DNA of 40,200 bases from Burkholderiales bacterium (GCA_016196925.1 JACPWS010000002.1:1-40200), one strand, 5' to 3'. Shown: positions 1 through 7,286, counted from the stretch's first letter. The notes: generated by a model not told the origin, from the sequence alone. Numbers and translations are program-made.

Positions 1-1
1 A

Positions 2-307
2 ATAATTGTGGAAACTGTATCGAACATTGAAATTGCGAATGGGGGTGGGCTGCTACTTCGGTTGGCGAACGGGGGGCGACCATCGTACCAATATGTATAT
101 CGTGCGGCTGCAGGTGTGTATTGGGATCAAGAACAATTTGCATTCAAGCTCGCTGCTAGGACAGACGACGATTACGCCAAGTGGTTTGCACACATTTTAA
201 AGATTTTAGAAGACGAAATGGGGCTGCAACTTCGTCTTTCGGATGAAATTACGTGGATCAACATACCTGACAAGGTCAAAGAAGAAATTTTGAGCATCGC
301 CATTTAG
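2..307 (+). CDS. Hypothetical cassette-borne protein, possibly partial at the window edge
   Basis: I do not recognise a family. The reading frame is open to the left edge; a GTG at 8 gives 99 residues, but no ribosome binding site can be checked, so the true start may lie outside the window. The protein is soluble, with an aromatic N-terminal half and an acidic, amphipathic C-terminal half, and has no signal peptide or membrane segment. The TAG stop (305-307) falls inside the first seven bases of an attC-like site (302-308). A stop codon inside this site is typical of integron cassette genes. Base composition is AT-richer than the chromosomal genes to the right, which suggests acquisition by transfer. 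No function can be inferred. Confidence 0.55.
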   Translation: MIVETVSNIEIANGGGLLLRLANGGRPSYQYVYRAAAGVYWDQEQFAFKLAARTDDDYAKWFAHILKILEDEMGLQLRLSDEITWINIPDKVKEEILSIAI

Positions 308-358
308 CACGTCACTCGACACTCCGATCACTTTGCGCTGCTCAGCTTGGCGCCTACT
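302..358 (+). other. Degenerate attC-like recombination site of cassette 1
   Basis: This stretch aligns with the better attC at 1142-1195. Both begin ATTTA(G/A)C, then share CTCGACAC, CTTTGCGCTG and TCAG in the same order. The right-hand core is degraded: it reads roughly GCCTACT where the other copy has a consensus GTTAGAC. The site sits directly at the stop of the preceding gene, as attC sites do. It is probably a decayed integron recombination site; whether it could still be recombined is doubtful. Confidence 0.5.
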
Positions 359-403
359 CAATAAGATGTGCATCTTCCTGTTTTAGAATCATTGAAATTC
401 CAT

Positions 404-432
404 TTGCAATAGTCCCATTTTGGGATTATTAT
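404..432 (+). promoter_or_regulatory. Promoter and autoregulatory operator of higBA
   Basis: A -35 TTGCAA (404-409) and a -10 TATTAT (427-432) are separated by exactly 17 bp. A near-perfect inverted repeat, AATAGTCCCA (408-417) and TGGGATTATT (421-430), with one mismatch, fills the spacer and overlaps both elements. HigA antitoxins repress their own operon by binding such dyads, so this is the likely HigA operator (inference). The predicted transcription start falls at about 438-440, at the higB ATG itself (439). Confidence 0.6.
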
Positions 433-438
433 GCAGGT

Positions 439-741
439 ATGCGAATCATATCAATATCCACTATTAAATCGTTTTGGGAAAGCAATCCCGCATTCATTGA
501 TGCGAAGGAGCCAGCACTTGCGTGGTATCGTCATGCACTTAAAGCTGACTGGGATTCTCCCAATAGTGTAAAGCTAGATTTTGGTCAAGCCAGTATTCTG
601 CAAGATGGTCGCGTTGTTTTTAATATTGCAGGAAATAAATATAGGTTGGTGGTCTGGATAAATTACCCGTACCGCGTGATTTACGTTCGATTTTTTGGTA
701 CGCATAAACAGTATGACAAAATTGACGTGCAAACTATTTGA
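439..741 (+). CDS. higB: HigB-type mRNA interferase toxin
   Basis: This 100-residue protein matches the HigB toxin family (RelE/ParE fold). HigB toxins cleave mRNA on the ribosome and are neutralised by HigA. Visible family features are the N-terminal strand and the FWE motif, the A-W-Y-R/H helix near residues 28-33, the central K-LDFGQA and DGRVVFNIAGNKYR blocks, and the C-terminal VYVRFFGTHKQYDKID core ending at residue 98. The length is normal. The stop overlaps the upstream part of higA, as expected for the toxin-first higBA order. The ATG lies only about six bases after the -10 element and has no good ribosome binding site, so translation may be leaderless or weak. TA pairs are known passengers that stabilise integron cassette arrays, which fits the flanking attC-like sites. 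Confidence 0.88.
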   Translation: MRIISISTIKSFWESNPAFIDAKEPALAWYRHALKADWDSPNSVKLDFGQASILQDGRVVFNIAGNKYRLVVWINYPYRVIYVRFFGTHKQYDKIDVQTI

Positions 742-752
742 AGGTGATGAAA

Positions 753-1115
753 ATGGATATTAAACCGATACGAACTAAAGCGGATCATAAGGCGGCACTT
801 AAAGAAATTGAGTCGCTTATGATGGCAAAATTTGGTTCTCCAGACGGCGATAGACTTGATGTTCTGGTGACATTGGTTGAAGCCTATGAAAACAAGCATT
901 TTCCTTTGGATTTGCCCGATCCAGTTGAAGCAATTAAATTCCGAATGGAGCAATCTGGTTTATCGGTTAAAGACCTTGAACCCATGATTGGAAAAAGCAA
1001 TCGCATCTATGAAATTTTTAATCATACGCGGCAATTGACCTTGCCGATGATACGGCGCTTACATTCTGGGCTTGGCATTCCTGTTGAAAGCCTGATCAAA
1101 GAATATCACTCGTAG
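753..1115 (+). CDS. higA: HigA-type antitoxin, helix-turn-helix
   Basis: This is the cognate antitoxin. It binds and neutralises HigB and represses the operon. The protein is about 120 residues when started at ATG 753, which has AAGG about eight bases upstream; ATG 747 and TTG 738 are possible earlier starts. The N-terminal half (K-AD-KAALKEIE-LM, then LDVLVTLVEAYE) is characteristic of COG5499-type HigA. The C-terminal half is an XRE-like helix-turn-helix (roughly residues 60-110) including the GLSVKDLEPMIG segment and the R-L-TLPMIRRLH segment. It follows higB with only a short gap and is translationally coupled. An attC-like site follows within about 30 bases of the stop, making higBA one two-gene cassette. 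Confidence 0.88.
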   Translation: MDIKPIRTKADHKAALKEIESLMMAKFGSPDGDRLDVLVTLVEAYENKHFPLDLPDPVEAIKFRMEQSGLSVKDLEPMIGKSNRIYEIFNHTRQLTLPMIRRLHSGLGIPVESLIKEYHS

Positions 1116-1141
1116 TCTTAGGAGCAGATAGTGCATCATCC

Positions 1142-1195
1142 ATTTAACTTGACGCTCGACACAAACGCTTTGCGCTGGTCAGTTCGTCGTTAGAC
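1142..1195 (+). other. attC-like integron recombination site after higBA
   Basis: The left end is ATTTAAC (1142-1148), which fits the R'' consensus RYYYAAC. The right end is GTTAGAC (1189-1195), a perfect GTTRRRY core. Between them GACGCTCGAC (1151-1160) is imperfectly complementary to the segment before the right core (about 1178-1188), giving the expected folded hairpin. The length of 54 bp is at the short end of known attC sites. It resembles the degenerate copy at 302-358, so both probably come from one cassette lineage. Confidence 0.65.
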
Positions 1196-1206
1196 CGCTT
1201 TCTACC

Positions 1207-1440
1207 ATGCGCTACTCCGACATTAAAAGACACTTAAAACCGTATGGCATCGTGGCCCGCCGCAAGACCACTATCAACCACGCCTTTGCCGCTGCTGTCG
1301 CGCCATGCGACGAATTCGATGATCAAAGAATTCAAAAAGCAATTGGCCTTCTCGGGCAAGACTCCGGTTCTGACCTCATTTGCGTATATTGCAATGAACC
1401 TGCGGAAACCTGGGATCTCGGCCCTTCTTCGAAGGGCTGA
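1207..1440 (+). pseudogene. Truncated HNH endonuclease-like gene (5' part)
   Basis: The 77-residue product begins 12 bases after the attC core, the usual place for a cassette gene. From memory, its N-terminus (RYSDIK..LKPYGIVARR.TTINHAFA.AVAPCDE) and the segment LIC-YC--PAETWD resemble small HNH nuclease-like proteins common in cassette arrays and phages. In such proteins the CxxC and TWDH region continues into a second CxxC and the HNH core. Here similarity stops right after TWD (about 1417), a different sequence begins, and the frame ends at 1440. The catalytic C-terminal half is therefore missing and the product should be inactive. The break coincides with the start of the leucine-rich-repeat fragment in another frame. 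Confidence 0.6.
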
Positions 1441-1931
1441 GCGGCCTTACATCGCTCCGCGTCGACGGAACACGGTTAACGGCCGCGACAGTGGAACATC
1501 TCGTAACACACGCACCGCTAGATACTCTTTGGCTGGACGGCAAGCAGGCGCCGCCTGAGTGCATTGCGGCGCTTGCCGTTCACTCGCACCTTCGCAATCT
1601 TTCCCTTGTCGGACCAGCGGTGACGAATGAGACCATCGCTTCTCTTCGACGCTTGGTTCGGCTTCGCCGAGTCGCCTTGCTCCGCTCGTCAGTGACCGAC
1701 CGAGGCCTTGAAGCTCTTGCCGGATTACCCGCACTGGAGGACCTGACATTGAATGGTAGTACGGGGATCACGGATCGAGCGGTTGAAGTAGTCAAGAGCA
1801 TGAAAGCTTTGAAGCGGCTGTGGCTTCCGCACACCAGCGTTACGCCAGGTGGCCTAGCCTCCTTCGCAAGCGCCTTGCCCGGCATCACCATATGGCCCAC
1901 CGAAGCGTGGCTTAGGACACAGCGTGGCTAA
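1398..1931 (+). pseudogene. 5'-truncated leucine-rich-repeat protein fragment
   Basis: A frame open from 1398 encodes about five LRR-like units of about 24 residues: GLTSLRVDGTRLT, APLDTLWLDGK, HLRNLSLVGPAVTNE, RLRRVALLRSSVTDRGLEAL, ALEDLTLNGSTGITDRAVE and ALKRLWLPHTSVTPGGLA. It ends with PGITIWP, a typical terminal cap. GTG at 1491 is the first plausible start (146 residues), but repeat-type sequence continues upstream to about 1418, where it meets the broken HNH gene. The fragment has therefore lost its natural N-terminus. The TAA stop (1929-1931) lies inside the left core of a good attC site, which marks it as the end of a cassette gene. It probably mediated protein-protein binding; the specific role is unknown. 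Confidence 0.6.
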
Positions 1932-2012
1932 CAACAGGTTCCAGCGGACGTCGGCGCCTTCTGGCGCCGGCTACCTCGCTTCGCTCGGCACCGCTGAATC
2001 TGGGCGTTATGC
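1926..2012 (+). other. attC site, long structured type
   Basis: R'' GGCTAAC (1926-1932) and R' GTTATGC (2006-2012) bound an 87-bp imperfect palindrome. TTCCAGCGG (1939-1947) pairs with CCGCTGAA (1991-1998), leaving one extra unpaired base on the left arm. This is the extrahelical base that orients attC recombination. The centre contains a further GGCGCC-TTCT-GGCGCC hairpin. This is the most convincing attC in the window. Its sequence is quite unlike the two sites to the left, so the cassettes have mixed origins. Confidence 0.8.
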
Positions 2013-2090
2013 GCGAATGGAGTGGTTGATGGACAAAGCTCTTGGGTATCTCCTCGTTATTTGTCTCTGCGAGCACTAAAATTCGCCAGC

Positions 2091-2531
2091 TTAGGTTTTC
2101 TGTGCGCCACGCTTAGGCTTGTTTTCCTGCAATTTATTGGCTTGCCTGAAGCGATTTTGACCCGCAATGCGTAGCAGGCGAAGGAATTTGGGACATTCGA
2201 AATGCTTAGCCGCTTTGCAGACCGCCGCATGACGCAGCCCGTCGCGCATAGAGCTCAGTTCTTTAATTTTTCTGTCCAGCTCGTCCGCCTTGGCCAAGAG
2301 CATTGCCCGGTTGATGTCGGGCTCTGCACGCGTAAACATGTCGCCGATCTCATCCAGCGAGAAACCGGCGCTGCGCCCCAGAGAGATCAGCGCCAGCCGC
2401 TGCATCACATCGGCGCTGAACAGTCGGCGCAAGCCATTTCTTCCGCTGGAACGGATCAGTCCTTTTTCCTCGTAAAATCGTAAAGTGGAGGCGGGTAATC
2501 CAGACGCCTTGGCGACCTCAGCGATATCCAT
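2091..2531 (-). CDS. MerR-family transcriptional regulator
   Basis: The 146-residue regulator starts at ATG 2531 (MDIAEVAKASGLPASTLRFYEE), which is the canonical MerR N-terminus; a longer open frame to 2609 is not needed. Residues 1-70 form the winged helix-turn-helix with STLRFYEEKGLI and the RLFSADVMQRLALI strand-helix. Residues 75-115 form the dimerisation coiled coil. The tail has two cysteines (VCKAAKHFECPKF), which could bind a ligand or metal, but no standard CueR or SoxR cluster is seen. It is divergent from the methyltransferase gene at 2669 and overlooks a MerR-type promoter (2555-2585), so it very likely activates that gene. The inducer is unknown. Confidence 0.85.
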   Translation of the reverse strand: MDIAEVAKASGLPASTLRFYEEKGLIRSSGRNGLRRLFSADVMQRLALISLGRSAGFSLDEIGDMFTRAEPDINRAMLLAKADELDRKIKELSSMRDGLRHAAVCKAAKHFECPKFLRLLRIAGQNRFRQANKLQENKPKRGAQKT

Positions 2532-2554
2532 ACTTTCACCTGTTGTATTAATGC

Positions 2555-2585
2555 TTGACTTCAAGTCGACTTGAGCTTTTATCCT
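2555..2585 (+). promoter_or_regulatory. MerR-type promoter/operator for tpm
   Basis: -35 TTGACT (2555-2560) and -10 TATCCT (2580-2585) are separated by 19 bp instead of the usual 17. The spacer starts with the perfect 14-bp palindrome TCAAGTCGACTTGA (2561-2574). An over-long spacer carrying a dyad is the diagnostic architecture of promoters that MerR proteins activate by DNA distortion. It points rightward to the methyltransferase at 2669, and the regulator gene lies immediately to the left. Confidence 0.75.
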
Positions 2586-2668
2586 AGCGCAGTACACTAG
2601 CTGGCGCAACGCTTAAACCAGTAAGCTGGTGACGTGGTAGTTAAACTTGAAAAATTTTAGGAGTCGAT

Positions 2669-3313
2669 ATGGAAGCAGATTTTTGGCATCAAAAATGGGA
2701 GCGAGGCGATATCGGTTTTCATGAAAGCGCGGTAAACGCCTTACTCATAAAGCATTTCGAAAAACTGAATCTGGCAAAGGGCAGTCGTATCTTCCTGCCC
2801 TTGTGCGGCAAGACGCGCGATATCGCCTGGTTGCTGGCCTGCGGGTACAGCGTTGTCGGCGCAGAACTGAGCGAGCGTGCCGTTAAGGACTTGTTCGAAG
2901 AGCTTGGCTTGCAGCCGGAAATCGAGAAACTTGGGGCATCGGTGCGCTATCGCGCCAAGGATATCGACGTGATCGCGGGCGACATTTTTGCCCTGTCCGT
3001 GGAAATTCTCGGCCCGGTAAATGCGATTTACGACCGCGCCGCTCTGGTTGCCCTGCCGGCCCCGCTGCGCGGGCAATATGCCGCGCATCTGATAAACATC
3101 AGCGCCGCAGCGCCGCAGTTGCTGATTTGTATCGAATACGAGCAACGGCAGATGGATGGCCCGCCGTTTTCGGTAAACGCGGCCGAAGTCGAACAACATT
3201 ACGGCGCAACTTACCGCTTGAAGTCTGTCGAAAGCAAGCCTATCGTGGGCGGATTGAAGGGAAGACTTGCTGCAACGGAGAACGCCTGGTTGCTGGAAAA
3301 ATTCCATCGTTAA
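2669..3313 (+). CDS. tpm: Thiopurine S-methyltransferase family protein
   Basis: The 214-residue protein is a SAM-dependent class I methyltransferase of the TPMT family (EC 2.1.1.67 type), of normal bacterial length. Visible are the N-terminal FWHQKWE and GFHE motifs, the SAM loop around residues 42-70 (FLPLCGKTRDIAWL, then GYSVVGAELS), IYDRAALVALP near 125, and the C-terminal substrate region. Bacterial members methylate thio compounds and also selenium or tellurium species, giving volatile products. ATG 2669 follows TTTTAGGAGTCGAT, a strong binding site. The gene is alone, with a MerR-controlled promoter upstream, so it is probably an inducible detoxification enzyme. The natural substrate here is inferred, not shown. 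Confidence 0.88.
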   Translation: MEADFWHQKWERGDIGFHESAVNALLIKHFEKLNLAKGSRIFLPLCGKTRDIAWLLACGYSVVGAELSERAVKDLFEELGLQPEIEKLGASVRYRAKDIDVIAGDIFALSVEILGPVNAIYDRAALVALPAPLRGQYAAHLINISAAAPQLLICIEYEQRQMDGPPFSVNAAEVEQHYGATYRLKSVESKPIVGGLKGRLAATENAWLLEKFHR

Positions 3314-3625
3314 ATTGAAGGTCTATGTCTGGCGTTGAGTAGATATTGCAGCACTTAATGTCGTACCGCTCGGACAGCAATGTTGGCAGTGGATTGCCTC
3401 TCTGATACGATCAGGAGGCTTGGTAAAATGCAAATCATACGCAGCTTCGGTTTTCATCAGATATTTGTGCGCTAAGCACAGCGCAAGTCTTGAAAACCAG
3501 GCTGCAAGGGTATTTTGCGGGTTTCCCAAAAAAACCTTATCCGTCACGAGTCCAGATACGCGTCAAATTTGTCCGGACTTATCTAGTTAGACCTCTTTAG
3601 CTTTTCAAACCCTAGGAGCCAAGTG
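3314..3625. other. Intergenic stretch with no convincing gene
   Basis: About 310 bases lie between tpm and the next gene. A 74-codon minus-strand frame here has no family resemblance, no ribosome binding site and unremarkable composition, and I do not call it. No terminator or long palindrome is evident. A lone GTTAGAC word (3586-3592) lacks a partner for an attC. Confidence 0.5.
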
Positions 3626-4297
3626 ATGCGTGATCTACAAAGAATCGGCGGGCTTGCGGCGCTGACTGAAGCCCTGATTTACGTGGCGGTGTTTGCATTT
3701 TATGGCGCCGTCTGGGATTTTCCTGCGAGTGCCGGCACGGCGCAAAAGCTGGCTTTTTTCGTTCAGCATCAAACCAGGCTGGCTAGCGTCAATCTGCTCG
3801 GCTACGTGGTTTTCGGCATCTTGCTGGCGGTGTTGGTGCTGGCGCTGCACGAGCGTCTGAAGCACAAGGCGGCGGCGCTGGCGCAGCTGGCCGCCGTGTT
3901 CGGCCTGGTGTGGGTAGGGCTGGTCATCGCCAGCGGCATGATCGCCAATATAGGTTTAGCGGCGGTCGTCAAGCTTGCCGGCGCGCAGCCGGAACAGGCG
4001 GGCGCGCTCTGGTCGGCGATTAACACCGTGGTGGAAGGCCTGGGCGGCGGCAATGAAGTCGTCGGCGGTCTGTGGGCCTTGCTGGTCAGCAGCGCGGCGC
4101 TGAAAGGCGACGCGCTGCCGCGTACGCTCAATTACCTGGGCGTGCTGGTCGGCGCGGTGGGCGTACTCACGGTTTATCCGGCCGAAGTGCTGACCGGGAT
4201 TTTTGGTGTGAGTCAGATCGTGTGGTTCGCGGGCTTGGGGCTCTTTATGCTGCGCAAGGACCAGGGCGTTTCGCAAGCGCTCCGCGTTCCGGCATAG
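3626..4297 (+). CDS. DUF4386-like integral membrane protein
   Basis: The 223-residue protein starts at ATG 3626 with AGGAG about six bases upstream; a GTG one codon earlier is less likely. It has about six hydrophobic segments: residues around 8-30, 52-75, 85-118, 145-160, 170-190 and 198-215. There is no signal-peptide cleavage motif and no catalytic motif. The layout, with an N-terminal R-IGG--AL-EA and a central GL-GGNE-VGG-W, matches bacterial DUF4386-type membrane proteins of unknown function. It is a single gene, and its TAG stop forms the first bases of an inverted-end repeat (4295-4489). The role is unknown. Confidence 0.65.
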   Translation: MRDLQRIGGLAALTEALIYVAVFAFYGAVWDFPASAGTAQKLAFFVQHQTRLASVNLLGYVVFGILLAVLVLALHERLKHKAAALAQLAAVFGLVWVGLVIASGMIANIGLAAVVKLAGAQPEQAGALWSAINTVVEGLGGGNEVVGGLWALLVSSAALKGDALPRTLNYLGVLVGAVGVLTVYPAEVLTGIFGVSQIVWFAGLGLFMLRKDQGVSQALRVPA

Positions 4298-4489
4298 GGC
4301 GGGACAAACCATGACAACCGGCACCTATACCAGGGGCGATCCGGTCGCGCAGCGCGGGAGCCTGGCAGCGTTTTGCATACGGCGGAAGGGGGGAAGCAGG
4401 GGTTTCGGATCGCACCCGATCCGCCTGCGCAACGGTGTTCGCTTGCAAGCGAATATGCGCCCTGCAAGGGCTGCGCTTTTCCGCCCTAC
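4295..4489. repeat. Hairpin-rich intergenic element with inverted ends
   Basis: The stretch is bounded by TAGGGCGG (4295-4302) and its complement CCGCCCTA (4481-4488). Inside are three short hairpins: GGATCG/CGATCC (4407-4422), the perfect palindrome TTCGCTTGCAAGCGAA (4438-4453) and GCCCTGCAAGGGC (4459-4471). It has no supported ORF. It resembles the dispersed GTAGGGCGG-type repeats found in many proteobacterial intergenic regions. It could be a small non-autonomous element; only one copy is present here. Confidence 0.4.
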
Positions 4490-4521
4490 ATGCCAGGGAC
4501 TGCGTTAAGCCCCTGGAGAAT

Positions 4522-4553
4522 AAAAAAATGCCGGGTACCCCCGGCATTTTTTA
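4522..4553. terminator. Bidirectional rho-independent terminator
   Basis: The stem ATGCCGGG/CCCGGCAT (4528-4547) has a four-base loop and is flanked by A7 on the left and T6 on the right. It can terminate in both directions. On the minus strand it lies directly after ppnP. Confidence 0.85.
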
Positions 4554-4583
4554 TAGTGCTACTACGGGACGAACGCCGCACGA

Positions 4584-4901
4584 TCACAGCACAAAATGGC
4601 AAACGTAATCGAGCATTTCCAGCGTTTCGATTTCGAAACTGGAATGCGCCGGTATGTTGAATTGCTGGCCGGCCTGGTAGGTTTTCCATTCGGTTTCGCC
4701 GTCCAGGCGGACGCGGCATTTGCCTGCGTTCAGTTCCATGATTTCCGCCATGCCGGTCTTGAACATCAGGCTGGACGGGAAAATCACGCCTACCGATTTG
4801 CGGGTGCCGTCGTTCAGGACGACGGTGTGCGAAACGCATTTGCCGTCGAAATAGACATTGGCTCGCTTGACGACGCTGACGTGATCGAATTGGTTTTGCA
4901 T
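4584..4901 (-). CDS. ppnP: Pyrimidine/purine nucleoside phosphorylase PpnP
   Basis: The 105-residue protein starts at ATG 4901 after GAGGAAAGCACC. It belongs to the small cupin family formerly called YaiE/DUF1255, which cleaves a wide range of nucleosides with phosphate to free bases and ribose-1-phosphate. It shows the family N-terminus (residues 9-19 [11 protein letters not shown]), [17 protein letters not shown] near residues 24-40, FKTG-AE-MEL, and C-terminal [17 protein letters not shown] with a barrel-closing LDYVCHF. Length is typical (94-105). It is a single gene followed by a strong bidirectional terminator and preceded by a repeat-bearing spacer separating it from argG. Confidence 0.88.
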   Translation of the reverse strand: MQNQFDHVSVVKRANVYFDGKCVSHTVVLNDGTRKSVGVIFPSSLMFKTGMAEIMELNAGKCRVRLDGETEWKTYQAGQQFNIPAHSSFEIETLEMLDYVCHFVL

Positions 4902-4939
4902 GGTGCTTTCCTCAAAAAAACGGCCCTTGCGAACCGTTA

Positions 4940-4968
4940 GGGAAACGCAGATTAATTCAAAAAGCGTC
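4940..4968 (+). repeat. 29-bp dispersed repeat, copy 1
   Basis: This 29-mer, starting GGGAAACGCAGATTAA and ending AAAGCGTC, matches the reverse complement of 34448-34476 at 27 of 29 positions. Its last bases overlap the start of a REP-like palindrome (4965-5037). Confidence 0.7.
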
Positions 4969-5037
4969 ATTCCCGCGAAAGCGGGAATCCATGTAAATCA
5001 AACACTTAGGTGGATCCCCGCTTTCGCGGGGATGACG
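4965..5037. repeat. REP-like palindromic repeat A, copy 1
   Basis: Two hairpin units face each other: ATTCCCGC-GAAA-GCGGGAAT and ATCCCCGC-TTTC-GCGGGGAT. They are enclosed by CGTCAT and ATGACG ends and separated by about 25 bp. The same architecture recurs at 10734-10808, 17849-17929 and 29216-29292. This copy lies between argG and ppnP, just downstream of argG. Confidence 0.85.
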
Positions 5038-5077
5038 AAATTCGATTAAATCCGTGCTTTCTTAGTTTTGCAAAAAA

Positions 5078-6310
<1,233 letters not shown>

Positions 6311-6344
6311 GATGTGCTTTCTGAGATTGCGGGAACTATTCGAA

Positions 6345-6543
6345 ATTAATTGCGTAACTATTCAGACCGGTGGCAGCGGCGGTTTTCACCTCCCCTTTCA
6401 AGGGGGAGGCCGGGAGGGGGATGGGTTTCCTTTGCGACGGAAACCCATCCCCACCCTAACCCTCCCCTTGAAGGGGAGGGAATATCCTGAGTATTTGAAC
6501 GTCTCGCATATAGGGGACTGAACAAATACATTAATTGCGTAAC
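6345..6543. repeat. 14-bp direct repeats flanking palindromic element B, copy 1
   Basis: ATTAATTGCGTAAC occurs exactly at 6345-6358 and again at 6530-6543, enclosing an intergenic palindrome (6389-6485). The left copy runs on into GTAACTATTCAG (6354-6365), a word also found at 14953. The arrangement looks like a target-site duplication or a slipped duplication around the element. Confidence 0.6.
6389..6485. repeat. Palindromic intergenic element B, copy 1
   Basis: A hyphenated inverted repeat of about 95 bp: the CCTCCCCTTTCAAGG arm and GGGATGGGTTTCC pair with GGAAACCCATCCCC and CCTCCCCTTGAAGGGGAGG. A second copy is at 19697-19800. Both copies end in GGGAATAT. Confidence 0.85.
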
Positions 6544-6558
6544 AAATGTAGCTGGCGT

Positions 6559-7275
6559 TTAGCGGATTTCTCCCACCACCAGGTATTCCAGCAAGGCTTT
6601 CTGTACATGCAGGCGGTTTTCGGCTTCATCCCACACTACCGATTGCGGGCCGTCGATCACGCCGGCCGAGACTTCTTCGCCGCGGTGCGCCGGCAGGCAA
6701 TGCATGAACAGCGCATCGGGATGGGCGCGCGCCATCTTGGCTTCGTCCACGATCCAGCCGTCGAAGGCGGCCAGGCGCGCCTGGTTCTCGGCTTCGTAAC
6801 CCATGCTGGTCCAGACGTCGGTGTTCACCAGATCGACGCCGGCGCAGGCGTCGGACGGATTCTGGAACACGGTGTAATGGCTGGCGTCGGCGCTGACCAG
6901 GTTCATGTCCATGTCATAGCCTTTCGGCGTCGAGACATGCAGGTGGAAGCCGAATACTTGTGCGGCTTGCAGCCAGGAGTACAGCATATTGTTGGCGTCG
7001 CCTATCCACGCTTCCACCGGTTCGCCGCGGCCCAGCTGGCTGTCGCGCGTGTTCAGGTAAATCGCGGCGCCGCCAAGCTGATGCATGCCGGCCTCGAAAG
7101 AGAGACGGGTGCGGGTGGAATTTTTCTCGAACACCATCACCAGAGTGCGATCGAGCAGCGGATGATAAGTCTGGTAAGCCTTGAAACGCTGCTTGATGAT
7201 GCGGGCGCGCTGCATCACGTAGTCAAATTCAGCGAGCGTGAAGTCGGAAAACTGCAGGAAGTGTTTGATAGCCAT
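6559..7275 (-). CDS. argF: Ornithine carbamoyltransferase with internal in-frame deletion
   Basis: The enzyme normally makes citrulline from ornithine and carbamoyl phosphate. Starting at ATG 7275 (MAIKHFLQFSDF), the product is 238 residues against about 304-310 for relatives. N-terminal motifs are intact (FEKNSTRTR, the carbamoyl phosphate loop; GGAAIYLNTRDSQLGRGEPVE), and so are the C-terminal ones (AWIGDANNMLYSW, NTDVWTSMG, FMHCLPAHRGEEV). They are joined directly at 7011/7012: GEPVE runs straight into AWIGD. The missing piece, about 66 residues, normally holds the HPCQ motif and the VINGLTNE-HP region of the active site. The frame is preserved. The gene should be inactive as written, unless the gap is a sequencing or assembly artefact. 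Upstream, the leader contains a GGCAGCA/TGCTGCC hairpin. Confidence 0.85.
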   Translation of the reverse strand: MAIKHFLQFSDFTLAEFDYVMQRARIIKQRFKAYQTYHPLLDRTLVMVFEKNSTRTRLSFEAGMHQLGGAAIYLNTRDSQLGRGEPVEAWIGDANNMLYSWLQAAQVFGFHLHVSTPKGYDMDMNLVSADASHYTVFQNPSDACAGVDLVNTDVWTSMGYEAENQARLAAFDGWIVDEAKMARAHPDALFMHCLPAHRGEEVSAGVIDGPQSVVWDEAENRLHVQKALLEYLVVGEIR

Positions 7276-7286
7276 AAATAAAACCG

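Noticed and set aside
3323..3547. 74-codon minus-strand frame in the tpm-DUF4386 spacer
   Set aside because: No binding site, no family resemblance and no conserved-looking composition; the spacer is left as non-coding.
3586..3592. GTTAGAC word that could be an attC core
   Set aside because: No RYYYAAC partner or pairing arms upstream within a plausible distance.
4311..4508. Short plus-strand frame through the hairpin element
   Set aside because: Product is Arg-rich and repeat-derived, with no binding site; the stretch is better explained as a repeat.
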